This document shows positions 1 to 7,724 of a stretch of DNA of 64,000 bases, piece by piece; position 1 is the first letter of the stretch, and the number at the start of each line of letters is the position of its first letter. Source of the stretch: Burkholderiales bacterium (lineage in GTDB: Bacteria > Pseudomonadota > Gammaproteobacteria > Burkholderiales > Burkholderiaceae_C); assembly GCA_030604135.1 (NCBI GenBank), contig JAUVWL010000013.1:1-64000 (forward strand). Direction: 5' to 3'. The notes below the pieces were generated by a model that saw only the letters and a list, made by a program, of their open reading frames with translations, did not search any database and was not told the DNA's origin. Both the position numbers and the translations under genes were made by a program.

Positions 1-64
1 AACCGGCCTCCACCCGCTTGAGCGCGTCCATGATCTGGCTGTCGGTAAACCTTGACTTCTTCAT
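1..64 (-). CDS. IS3-family transposase OrfA, N-terminal fragment (cut by window edge)
   Basis: The 21 visible residues begin MKKSRFTDSQIMDALKRVEA, the characteristic start of the helix-turn-helix OrfA of IS3-family elements. An AAGGAG ribosome binding site lies nine bases before the ATG at 62-64. OrfA binds the element ends and is normally joined to the OrfB catalytic domain by programmed frameshifting. The remainder is outside the window, so intactness cannot be judged. Confidence 0.75.
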   Translation of the reverse strand, partial: MKKSRFTDSQIMDALKRVEAG

Positions 65-125
65 GTAGAAATTCTCCTTCGAAAACTTCTACTTCTCGCC
101 CCGCTGGTTTTTCGGGGGGATTACC
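1..125 (-). mobile_element. Left end of an IS3-family insertion sequence (partial)
   Basis: The minus strand reads the start of an IS3-family OrfA preceded by a good ribosome binding site and about 60 bases of non-coding terminus. The terminus carries a run of six C followed by GAAAAACC when read toward the gene, in the style of IS3-group ends. The rest of the element lies left of the window. The exact terminal base is not fixed, because the sequence runs straight into an IS256-type transposase frame near 117-140. No target duplication can be seen. Confidence 0.6.
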
Positions 126-1374
126 GAACGCGGCGATTGCCGCCAGAAGTGCGGCGCTGCCCGAGATATCGAACGAGCTGATTGACCAGTTCGTGACCGG
201 GCCGATGACGGCAGAGGCCGTGAATGCTGCCTCCATGGCGTTCAAGAAAGCCCTCATCGAGCGAGCCATGGGTGCCGAACTGGGGCACCATCTGGGCTAC
301 CCGGCCGGCACGGCCAAGCCCGATGCGGTGCTCAACCAGCGCAACGGCAAGACGGGCAAGACCGTGCTTACGGGCGAAGGGCCGCTGCGCATCGAGGTGC
401 CGCGCGACCGAGACGGCAGCTTCGAGCCTGTGCTCATCCCCAAGCACGAGCGCCGCTTCACCGGCTTTGACGATCACATCATCGCTCTGTACGCGCGCGG
501 CATGACCATGCGCGAGATCCAGGGGTTTCTGCTGGAGTCCTACGGCACCGAGGTGTCGGCCGAGTTCATCAGCAGCGTGACCGAGGCGGTCATGGCCGAG
601 GTCACTGCTTGGCAGGCCCGTCCGCTGGAGCCGATGTATCCGGTGGTGTTCTTTGATGCGCTGCGCGTGAAGATCAAGGAAGACGCGGTGGTACGCAACA
701 AGGCCATCTACCTGGCCCTGGGCGTGCTGCCCGACGGCACGCGCGACATTCTTGGTCTGTGGATCGAGGGCACCGAGGGTGCCAAGTTCTGGATGAAGGT
801 CTTCAACGATCTGAAGACGCGTGGCGTCAACGACATCCTGATCGCCGTCACCGATGGCTTGAAGGGCATGCCCGAGGCGCTGGGCGCGGTGTTCCCGGCC
901 ACCACCCTGCAGACCTGCATCGTGCACCTGATCAGGAACAGCCTGGACTACGCGAGCTGGAAGGACAGGAAGCTGCTGGCTGCGGCGATCCGCCCGATCT
1001 ACACGGCGGCCAATGCCGAGGCCGCATTGGCCGAGCTCGACGCGTTCGAGCAAGGCACGTGGGGTCAGAAGTTTCCCACTGTGGTGGCGGCCTGGCGCCG
1101 GGCCTGGAGCCACGTGATTCCGTTCTTTGCCTTCCCGCCGCAGATTCGTCGGGTGATCTACACGACCAATGCGATCGAGAGCGTCAACGCGCGCCTGCGC
1201 AAAATCATCAAGACGCGCGGGCACTTCCCCAGCGACGATGCTGCAGCCAAGCTGATCTGGCTGGCGCTGCGCAACATCACGGCCGAATGGGGCCGTGCAG
1301 CGCACAACTGGAAGGATGCGATGAACCAGTTTGCGATCCTCTATGAAGATCGTTTCACGAAGGCTGCCACGTAA
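52..1374 (+). CDS. IS256-family (mutator-type) transposase, probably lacking its native start
   Basis: This is a DDE transposase of the IS256/Mutator class. The catalytic residues are visible: D202 in FFDALRVK, D268 in VTDGLKG and E376 in TTNAIESVNARLRK, numbered on the open frame from a TTG at 52. The family's conserved N-terminal region starts only near residue 36 (LPEISNELIDQF). The first 20-25 codons lie in the end of the neighbouring IS3-type element, overlapping its OrfA start on the other strand. The simplest reading is that an IS3 insertion or deletion removed the native start. The frame remains open to the stop, so a hybrid or internally started protein (first internal ATG at 205) is possible. 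Length from the conserved region matches the usual 400-420 residues. Confidence 0.85.
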   Translation: MTSSCRNSPSKTSTSRPAGFSGGLPNAAIAARSAALPEISNELIDQFVTGPMTAEAVNAASMAFKKALIERAMGAELGHHLGYPAGTAKPDAVLNQRNGKTGKTVLTGEGPLRIEVPRDRDGSFEPVLIPKHERRFTGFDDHIIALYARGMTMREIQGFLLESYGTEVSAEFISSVTEAVMAEVTAWQARPLEPMYPVVFFDALRVKIKEDAVVRNKAIYLALGVLPDGTRDILGLWIEGTEGAKFWMKVFNDLKTRGVNDILIAVTDGLKGMPEALGAVFPATTLQTCIVHLIRNSLDYASWKDRKLLAAAIRPIYTAANAEAALAELDAFEQGTWGQKFPTVVAAWRRAWSHVIPFFAFPPQIRRVIYTTNAIESVNARLRKIIKTRGHFPSDDAAAKLIWLALRNITAEWGRAAHNWKDAMNQFAILYEDRFTKAAT

Positions 1375-1480
1375 GATGTGGCACCGACTTGCCCACCGCG
1401 TCGGTCGTTCGTCGCCAAGCGACGCCCGCCACCGTGGACAAGTCTCTCAGCGCCTCGAACACAAAAATTCGGACAGCCCC
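126..1480 (+). mobile_element. IS256-family insertion sequence, left end lost or interrupted
   Basis: The right end is placed near 1480. Read from that point leftward the sequence begins GGGGCTGTCCGAATTTTTGTG, the style of an IS256-group terminal repeat, about 105 bases past the transposase stop. It lies exactly where a conserved minus-strand gene loses homology. No matching left terminal repeat is visible between the IS3 end and the transposase, so the element appears truncated at its left side. Boundaries are approximate. Confidence 0.6.
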
Positions 1481-2101
1481 GGCTGGGGCGCTGATCTGAA
1501 TTTTGTGTTTAACGAGTATCCGAAAGAGCTGCTCGTGCCAGTCGATGGCCCATACGAAGGCATCCTCGGAGACGGTCATGTTCAACCCATCGGGAACTCG
1601 CAGGCGCACGCGCCCCTTGTCTGGGAAGGGCGGGTAGGGCGTACCTGCTCCGGCGAGCCCTGTTCGAAGGCCTCTTTCGTGTCGCCGTCTCATGGCTGGA
1701 ATCTGCGCAACATAGCGGCGTGTTGTCCGGATCAAGGGGTGTGGACGATCTGGCCGCTTCTTCGCGGTGGGCGAAAGCTCGGGTTTTTGCATCATTTCCC
1801 GTGCCTTGGCCAGGATGACTGTGGCCTCCTCGCTGAGCGCTGCCTTGCTTTGTTCACGAATCCGCGGGTCCGTGCTTCTCAGGGAGACGGTGAAGTCCTT
1901 GTCTGGTTCCGGCAGAGGTGTCTGTTCAGAGCGCTTGCCAGCAGCCAGTTTGGCCCAGTGACCTCGAGGGGGCACCGGGATGCCATGCCTTCGGCACGCC
2001 TTGGCCAGTCCAACATCGGAGATGCCAAGCTCCTTTCCCAATTGCGTGAGCGGTTTGGACCAGACCATCGCGTGCAAGACCGATCTCTTGAATGATTGCA
2101 T
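1481..2101 (-). pseudogene. Conserved helix-turn-helix-like protein, C-terminus cut off by the IS256 end
   Basis: The product starts MQSFKRSVLHAMVW and has the segment MVWSKPLTQLGKELGISDVG followed by CRRHGIPVPPRGHWAKLAAGK. I recall this N-terminal pattern from conserved proteobacterial hypothetical proteins with a resolvase-like helix-turn-helix. The start at 2101 is chosen because an AGGAG lies seven bases upstream. About 206 codons remain, ending with AIDWHEQLFRILVKHKIQI. After that the frame runs into the IS256 terminal repeat and reads junk. The family usually continues further, so the gene is judged disrupted. Function is unknown. Confidence 0.6.
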
Positions 2102-2286
2102 GGACATGCTCCTTTGAAGGCAACGCGGTGGCCGTGGTGGTGCTTGTTCCGGCAGTGCGGAAACTGATGAGGCAGCGTGGTGGCGCCACGTGCCTGTCAT
2201 GGATGGATCCCCAAAATGGGGCTTTCGTGCGCACCCGGCGCGCACTACAGTGAAATGTGATCAAGCAGCATCATGGGAGGTATCTG

Positions 2287-3186
2287 ATGAGCGTCAAGGT
2301 TTTCTGGCAGCCGCATTCCTTCAGCCTGGACCAGATCGGCCAGAAGCGCCTGGTGGACATCAGTGACGGTGATACCCCCAACATCCGCATGAATGTCCGG
2401 ATGTTGTCCATCGATACGCCTGAGACCAGCACCATGCAACTCAAGCGGGCTGAGATGGCAGGTCACTTTGTTGCACTTGCCGACTGGATCGAGTCGGGAA
2501 GTTCACCCGTTCAGGAGCCCCTGCGCTCCCATCTGCTGCCCCGCCTGCGCCGTGCAGATGCTCAGGATCCGTTTGAGGTGCACATGGCCCAGGGCAAGCA
2601 GGCCACCCAGGCTTTCGAGGCGCTGACCACGGCACGCCTGAAGCGAGCCAGCGGCACCTATCGACCGATGTTTGTGCGAATCGCCGATCAGCCCTTTGAC
2701 AGCTACGGTCGATTGTTGGCCTATGTGGCACCCCAGTACTCGGCGGCCGAGCTGCAGACGCTTTCTCGCCGGGACAGGGCCACCTTCAACCTGGAAATGG
2801 TCTCTGGGGGGTGGGCTGCCACTTTTGTGATCTACCCCTCCATTCCCAATGAGGTCGACTTGCCCATGCTGCAGCAGGAAGCGCGCTTGGCGGTGGAGCA
2901 GGGAAAGGGGACTTGGGCCGACCCCTGGTGCCTGACCGGCTATGAGTACCGGATGTGCACCAAGCTCATCAAGCTCATGATCAAGGCCCGCTCAGCCACC
3001 CAGCCCTCTGCCAGGGAGTGGAGCGGGTGGATCGACCGATACTGCGCTGACATTTCGACGGCCAAGATGTACCGCCCGCAGGACTACGTCAGCGTCAAAC
3101 CATGGAACCGTCTGTTCATCTGGCCGACCGACGCCCGCAAGGCTGTAGCCGACCTCAACCTCGAATTCGTCGGCGAGCCGGGTTAA
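2287..3186 (+). CDS. Staphylococcal nuclease (SNase)-like protein
   Basis: This 299-residue protein has the SNase fold signature: a DGDT loop near 28-30, the R-x4-D-x2-E pattern (R38, D43, E46 in VRMLSIDTPET) and the second arginine R142 in FDSYGRLLAYV. Together these correspond to R35, D40, E43 and R87 of staphylococcal nuclease, so a phosphodiesterase site is plausible. An extra segment of about 60 residues separates the two halves, and about 150 residues follow the core, making it twice the usual length. There is no evident signal peptide, which suggests a cytoplasmic role. The start at 2287 follows a GGGAGG; an upstream in-frame ATG at 2257 lacks such a site. It lies in the island, next to the IS-cut gene. 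Confidence 0.75.
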   Translation: MSVKVFWQPHSFSLDQIGQKRLVDISDGDTPNIRMNVRMLSIDTPETSTMQLKRAEMAGHFVALADWIESGSSPVQEPLRSHLLPRLRRADAQDPFEVHMAQGKQATQAFEALTTARLKRASGTYRPMFVRIADQPFDSYGRLLAYVAPQYSAAELQTLSRRDRATFNLEMVSGGWAATFVIYPSIPNEVDLPMLQQEARLAVEQGKGTWADPWCLTGYEYRMCTKLIKLMIKARSATQPSAREWSGWIDRYCADISTAKMYRPQDYVSVKPWNRLFIWPTDARKAVADLNLEFVGEPG

Positions 3187-3521
3187 CGAGTTGCAGGTGG
3201 GCTGGAAGCGACGGCATCCTCGAGGACCGATGGTCAGTGGTGAACACAGCTGTGAGTCAACGTGTTCACGGTTGACGCAAGGACGTTGATTGCGCTGCTG
3301 CCGGTTGCGTTGACATGGTATTGGCGGACGCACCAGGTCCACCCGGGGGGACGAGCGCCTGATGCGGCAGGACACGCTTCGAGTGAATCACTGGGTCACT
3401 TCGAGCTTTGTGCGGCTTCGATCTACCGTTGCCTCGTGCCGCGCAGCCCACCTTTCCAGGGGAGTGTTGGCGTGGGGTCTGCTTTCCTTGCGAAGGCGCC
3501 CGACGCTCGAGGCACATCCGT
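3187..3521. other. Intergenic stretch without a recognisable gene
   Basis: This is about 335 bases between the converging nuclease and lipoprotein genes. Short open frames here have no recognisable motif and unconvincing starts. I see no strong terminator hairpin with a T tract, no tRNA and no clear repeat. Confidence 0.5.
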
Positions 3522-3869
3522 TCAGTAGGACGGTCCCTGGATTTGAATCAATGAGTCGGGGCCTCGCTGCATGCGAGGCTCCTGGTAGCGAGGGTCGTCT
3601 CCGTCAAGGCAGGAATAGACGATCTGTGCCTCTGCACACCCACCTCGCATCATGCATTCGCTGCTCCTGATGTCTCCGAGAAGCATGGCTTTGCCCTTGG
3701 ATGCACAGTCGGCGTTGGCGGTTGCAAGCGCCTCCGTCTTGGCACCGGTGATGCCGCTCCAGGCCACCCGGACTGTGGTCATGTAGGTGTCCTTGCCGAT
3801 AGGTTGAGCTCCACTGTTGGCACAGGCGGTCATGGCCAATGCCAGACAACACAGGAGTAGGTTTTTCAT
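3522..3869 (-). CDS. Small predicted lipoprotein of unknown function
   Basis: This 115-residue protein begins MKNLLLCCLALAMTACANSG, a lipoprotein signal peptide with the lipobox MTAC, so it should be lipidated at the cysteine and anchored in the envelope. The mature part has four cysteines (two in ECMMRGGC) and ends with a glutamine- and proline-rich tail. I do not recognise the family. The frame extends 20 codons upstream, but the ATG at 3869 is where the signal sequence begins. It sits alone on the minus strand, about 210 bases downstream of the cluster 4082-6480, and might belong to the same island module. Confidence 0.6.
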   Translation of the reverse strand: MKNLLLCCLALAMTACANSGAQPIGKDTYMTTVRVAWSGITGAKTEALATANADCASKGKAMLLGDIRSSECMMRGGCAEAQIVYSCLDGDDPRYQEPRMQRGPDSLIQIQGPSY

Positions 3870-4081
3870 GGAATTCTCACTCTCCAGATTCGATACGAGC
3901 CCGTTGCAGGATGTGATTGCAACGCTCACCTGAATATAGGGTGTGCAAGGGATCTCCGACGAGGTAATGCTTCACAGGCTGTGCTGGTTTTTCGGTCGGA
4001 GGACACTCACCAGCCGAGCCCGGTTCGCACAAAAGTCGTGCGGATAGCAGCGCCTGAGAGCAGATTCGCCTGCGCAGGGTC

Positions 4082-4327
4082 TCAATCGGTCGCCCGGATG
4101 GGAGGCAGCTTCTCGGCCTGATCAGCCTGCCTTGCTGTCAGAACCGTCCGGCGCCTCTCATCACCGAGCCGCGACTCGTTGATGCCGTCCCTGATGGCTG
4201 CTTTGAGCACGAAGTACAGGATGACAAATCCGAAGATCACGGCAAGTAACTCGACCGCCGCGACCAGCAGGGTCACCCTTGTGAGCTCGGCCTCAAATTG
4301 TTGCCACCAGCTGGTGGAAGTGGGCAT
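4082..4327 (-). CDS. Small single-pass membrane protein, unknown
   Basis: This 81-residue protein has one strongly hydrophobic helix at about residues 18-42, preceded by a tryptophan-rich N-terminus (STSWWQQFEAEL) and followed by a basic, charged tail (DERRRTVLTARQADQAEKL). A GAGGAA site six bases before the ATG supports the start. It is the last gene of a minus-strand run of four unknown genes in the island. No family is recognised. A small inner-membrane partner of the upstream genes is a guess. Confidence 0.55.
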   Translation of the reverse strand: MPTSTSWWQQFEAELTRVTLLVAAVELLAVIFGFVILYFVLKAAIRDGINESRLGDERRRTVLTARQADQAEKLPPIRATD

Positions 4328-4393
4328 GGATGTTCCTCATGGTGATTGATGGGTTGAGCTTTCAACGAAAGCATACAGGCGCCGTACGCGCAC

Positions 4394-4999
4394 TCAATCA
4401 ACGCTGGTTCTGCGCAAGCTGATCCCCAGGCTCCCTGCCACCGAGGTGTGCAGGTAGTTCCAATCGTTCTCGTAGCGCGCCAGGATCCTTGCCTTGGCCA
4501 AGGCTTCCTTGTTCTGAAGGATGAGAGCAGCTCCTGAAGTCCGGTTGCGGTCAGTCGCATCGTCCTTCGCAAGCTGGGCCCGCAAGGATTCTCTGACCCG
4601 CCATTCCATGTCGGTGCGTAGGGCCCGCAGCAATGCGCTGATCTTCGGAAAGACATCGGGTGTGTAGACATCGTTGAAGTCGATCGGGTGTTTGTCCTCC
4701 AGCGGGTTCGTGCCGTTACCAAAGTCCTCGAACAGCCTCGAAACCCATTCGTGCGCCTGGACCTCCAGCAGCAGGTCTTCCAGGTGGTTCATCAAGTAGC
4801 TTTCCGGTGCCTGCCACTCGCCCCTTTGTTCTGTGATTTTGGTTGCAAGGGTCTGGACTTGTTCTCGCAGCTCTGCGGCTGTATCCCTCGCACGGCGTCC
4901 CTGCTGCCCGAAGTACTCATACAGGTACTGGGCAAGGCAGCCAATGGATGAATAGCCGATCTCGTTCAGCCCGCGAGGTTCGAAAAGTTTCTTTTGCAT
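4394..4999 (-). CDS. Hypothetical protein, helical, island cargo
   Basis: This 201-residue protein is rich in charged helix. A likely coiled-coil segment covers about residues 36-60 (RRARDTAAELREQVQTLATK). There are no membrane segments or cysteine motifs. It lies 66 bases upstream of the small membrane protein and 87 bases downstream of the cysteine-motif protein. The ATG at 4999 has no obvious ribosome binding site, but the frame begins cleanly there. I do not recognise the family. Confidence 0.55.
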   Translation of the reverse strand: MQKKLFEPRGLNEIGYSSIGCLAQYLYEYFGQQGRRARDTAAELREQVQTLATKITEQRGEWQAPESYLMNHLEDLLLEVQAHEWVSRLFEDFGNGTNPLEDKHPIDFNDVYTPDVFPKISALLRALRTDMEWRVRESLRAQLAKDDATDRNRTSGAALILQNKEALAKARILARYENDWNYLHTSVAGSLGISLRRTSVD

Positions 5000-5086
5000 G
5001 TCGTGTTATTCGGTTTGGGTCGTTTGGAGGAAGATCACGCTCTGCACATCTGAAGGAGCGGGGTCACGGTCCCGTGCTTGCGCAGG

Positions 5087-5884
5087 TCATCCCAGTACCA
5101 TCTCTCTCTCTTCGGGGGCGAACACAAGATCCTGCCCCGTCCATGTGGCGAACCAGTACTCGGTGCGCACACGCGTGCCTTGCGGGTAGGCCTTGACCTT
5201 GTCTTCGATGACGTCTTCGACAAACACCTCGGTGTTGTCCGGCAGGTCCTCCGGGATCAGGTAGGCGGCCACGGGCGAGGCCGGTCCCTGAGGAATGAAC
5301 TGGAACATGGGGATCACGAACTCGCAATGCTCGCCACCCACCTCCTTGGGGTCGGGTTGTGCGGACACCCATGCAATGTCGTGGGCCTTGCGGTAGTCGT
5401 TGCAGAGGTGGAGTTCGCCGGTTTCGGTTGTTCGGTAGATACCCAAGGACCGCCGCAGGCGTCTGCCGCTTCCTGCCTGCTGGAACAGAAGCCTGAACCC
5501 ATTGGCAGCTGCAAAATTCATTTCCTCCAGCGTGCGGGCCGTGCGGACAACCGGGATGGGCGAAGGACCCTGGACCTTGTCCCGGTGCGCCTGCCTTCTG
5601 AAACAGAAGCCCTGCCTTGGAGTGTTGATGTGAATCACATTCTGGGCGGCCTGGGTGGCAAAGAAGCACACACTGGGGTTCTGCTTCGCCGAGCTCAGCG
5701 CCTGTTCATCGCTCAGGTAGGCGAGGTTCTTGACCTCGGTCCGGCAGTGCATGCAACGAAAGCTGCGATCGGGTTCGGCCGCGCTCACGGTTCTTGCCAA
5801 CTGTGTGGCCAGGGGGCAGTGCACCTCCTTGATGAACTGGCCATCGTCGGTGTACAGGCGTTTGGTTTCGGTCACGTAGATCAT
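5087..5884 (-). CDS. Hypothetical protein with an N-terminal four-cysteine (zinc-ribbon-like) domain
   Basis: The 265-residue product has C23, C44, C47 and C73 in the spacing C-x20-C-x2-C-x25-C, with the context FRCMHCRTEVKNLAYLSDEQ and NPSVCFF. This resembles small zinc-binding modules in which a CxxC pair is followed by a hydrophobic stretch, a run of acidic residues and a final NP-x-x-C. The remaining 190 residues are unlike anything I recognise and have no membrane segments. A GGAG sits ten bases before the ATG. It starts 20 bases after the stop of the upstream gene, suggesting co-transcription. Confidence 0.6.
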   Translation of the reverse strand: MIYVTETKRLYTDDGQFIKEVHCPLATQLARTVSAAEPDRSFRCMHCRTEVKNLAYLSDEQALSSAKQNPSVCFFATQAAQNVIHINTPRQGFCFRRQAHRDKVQGPSPIPVVRTARTLEEMNFAAANGFRLLFQQAGSGRRLRRSLGIYRTTETGELHLCNDYRKAHDIAWVSAQPDPKEVGGEHCEFVIPMFQFIPQGPASPVAAYLIPEDLPDNTEVFVEDVIEDKVKAYPQGTRVRTEYWFATWTGQDLVFAPEEREMVLG

Positions 5885-5904
5885 GGTTCAGGTCTCCAGC
5901 TGGC

Positions 5905-6480
5905 TCAGGCCATCTCGGCGGTGTGTTGCAACAGCCAGTTCTTGACGGCGTCCAGCGTCTGCAGGTGGGGTTGCTCACCGTCCCATCCACCCGCAAGGCC
6001 TTTGCCCGAAGGGCTGAACACATCCCAGCCTGTCAGCTGGATGTTCACTGGTTGGTGGGCCTGGCGCGGACACTGCAGGCGCAATGTGAAGACCGCCTCT
6101 CGGGCCAGGTAGTGCGCACCGTTGACCTCAAGGGCCACCTCTCGGGTCAGTGTCGGAGCGCCAGCGTCGGTGTGTCTTGGCACGCGCGAGGTTCGCTCTC
6201 CCATCGCCTGGGCCTTCCACTGGACGAGCATCTCCTGGCGCCTGGGGCACCGGGTCTCGGGGCAGGTCAGGGTGGCGAAGGTGCTGCGGTCCACCCGGCT
6301 GGGGCCAAACCAGTAGCGGAAGCGGGCTCGACCCAGACGGTCATTCACCAGGGTCACCCGTGCCAGGACATCTGGCAGAGGATGTGGCACCGTGCGCTCG
6401 CAAGCGCTCTTGTGCGGATCGTCCCGACCAGCTTCCCACTCCCGCATCAATTGCTGTTCGATCGCGTCCAGATCCTGCAT
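5905..6480 (-). CDS. Hypothetical protein, first gene of the unknown island cluster
   Basis: This 191-residue soluble protein starts MQDLDAIEQQLMREW. The ATG at 6480 has AGGAG eight bases upstream; a GTG three codons earlier would overlap that site and is rejected. A short cysteine pair (TCPETRCPRRQ) and a third cysteine near residue 137 may bind metal. No family is recognised. It leads a run of four minus-strand genes ending at 4082 and is separated by only 20 bases from the next one. Confidence 0.55.
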   Translation of the reverse strand: MQDLDAIEQQLMREWEAGRDDPHKSACERTVPHPLPDVLARVTLVNDRLGRARFRYWFGPSRVDRSTFATLTCPETRCPRRQEMLVQWKAQAMGERTSRVPRHTDAGAPTLTREVALEVNGAHYLAREAVFTLRLQCPRQAHQPVNIQLTGWDVFSPSGKGLAGGWDGEQPHLQTLDAVKNWLLQHTAEMA

Positions 6481-7455
6481 GACGGCCACTCCTTCGTGTT
6501 TCGTTCGCCCATGAAAAAACCGCCGTGTTCAGCACAGCCAGGGCGCTGAAGGGACGGACGGTCACAGGCCTCGAAGGATGCCGCTCAAGGACAGTCGGAA
6601 CAATGCAATGACCGAGTCATGCGACAGGACTTTGCTTGACAGATGGATCGGTGGCAGGGTCGATTTGGTCTGGCTGGGGTCGATCTCTAGACCGCCATGC
6701 TTCCTCGAAGTGGCTGGCCCAGCACCAACCTCCTTGGACAATGGCCTCGGACGTTCTGTGCGAGGCTTTCGGGGAGATACCGATTTCCTCATTAAAGGGA
6801 CGAGGCTCGGCCAGGAGGGAGCGATTCACCGCATTCCATAGGGTCTCAAAGAGTCTCTGTGTGATTGCAGTCAGAGCAAAACAGCGGCCCGGGTATTGCG
6901 GGGACTGGTTGATGGCGCGTGATCCGCGCAATTTCTCGATTGAGGTGCCTTAGCGGGCGGTGTGAGCTGGCCATTTGCTGCTCAGATCTGTGTTTCGCAC
7001 CATGTCCGAGCCCCGTCGCTCGGCTTGCTGGCCATCCGTCCAACTGGTTGCCTTCTGCCCTGATGCATGAGTTGCATGGCCCAGCGTCGCTCAGGGTCTG
7101 ATTTGGGATCTGCACTTGCCGAGCTCGGGCAGGCTGTTGAACACCGTCCAACTTGATGGAGTTGATGGGTATCGACCTGCCGCTGTAGCCCAGGATGTGC
7201 CGAGAAATCATGTGACCGGTAGCACCCAAAGGTCACAATAAGAACGACGCGATTTCGCGTCTTTGAGATGGTCGTTGTGACAGATCGACGTGCTGCGGGG
7301 CGTATCCACCTCAAACCGTGTCACCTTGTATCATGCGGCGCTGATTGGTGTAGCTATGCAAGTTGTTGATTTTTCGGGGGTTAGAAGGCATGAAGACCGA
7401 TCAGCGCCTCGTGCCGCCGACGCAGTTCGCTGTGTATACACACCCAGATTCTTAG
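6481..7455. other. Long region without a convincing gene at the island's right end
   Basis: Nearly one kilobase lies between the island cluster and the tRNA fragment. Several short overlapping frames exist on both strands. The best is a minus-strand stretch at 6617-6931 whose middle part reads like protein (LFETLWNAVNRSLLAEPRPF), but none has a convincing start or family. A small GC hairpin (GACGCGA-TT-TCGCGTC) followed by TTTG lies at 7246-7264. The content looks like decayed sequence, with promoters for the cluster presumably just above 6480. Confidence 0.4.
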
Positions 7456-7501
7456 CCTCATAACCCAAAGGTCGCAAGTTCAAATCTTGCCTCCGCAACC
7501 A
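7456..7501 (+). tRNA. 3' half of an initiator tRNA-Met (attachment-site copy, not a whole tRNA)
   Basis: The 46 nt run from the anticodon arm (CTCATAACCC, CAU anticodon) through the T arm (GCAAG-TTCAAAT-CTTGC) to the acceptor strand and ACCA end. They match the 3' half of bacterial initiator tRNA, including the CTCATAACCC loop and stem typical of it. The T stem differs from the usual one by a compensated pair, so the source gene is functional. Upstream bases cannot form the D arm or the 5' acceptor strand. A native terminator follows at once. This is what remains on the distal side when an element integrates into a tRNA 3' end. Confidence 0.75.
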
Positions 7502-7527
7502 ACAAAATCAAGCACTTAGCTTGTCAT

Positions 7528-7553
7528 AAAACCCGCCGCAAGGCGGGTTTTTT
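7528..7553 (+). terminator. Rho-independent terminator of the tRNA-Met locus
   Basis: A perfect seven-base stem ACCCGCC / GGCGGGT with a GCAA loop is followed by six T. It lies 26 bases past the ACCA of the tRNA fragment, so it is probably the original terminator of the initiator tRNA gene. Confidence 0.85.
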
Positions 7554-7724
7554 GTTGGCAGCCCATCCGTAGCCCACTTTCATCACAAAGGAAGACCGGG
7601 CTCAGGATGCCGAAGTGTGCGGAACGCGATTCTCGGCGCCAACGACTCCTGTGGCATGTATGCTCATGCGGGGGCGGGCAGTGGTCCTCATCCGAAGGGC
7701 GATGCCACCCCACAGGAGTTTGAG

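Noticed and set aside
3979..3996. Possible solo IS3 end, because GCTGGTTTTTCGG recurs here and a weaker form occurs near 7367
   Set aside because: The match is only 13 bases and no flanking terminal structure or duplication is visible.
7400..7501. Complete tRNA gene ending at 7501
   Set aside because: The bases before the anticodon arm cannot form a D arm or pair with the CTCCGC acceptor strand.
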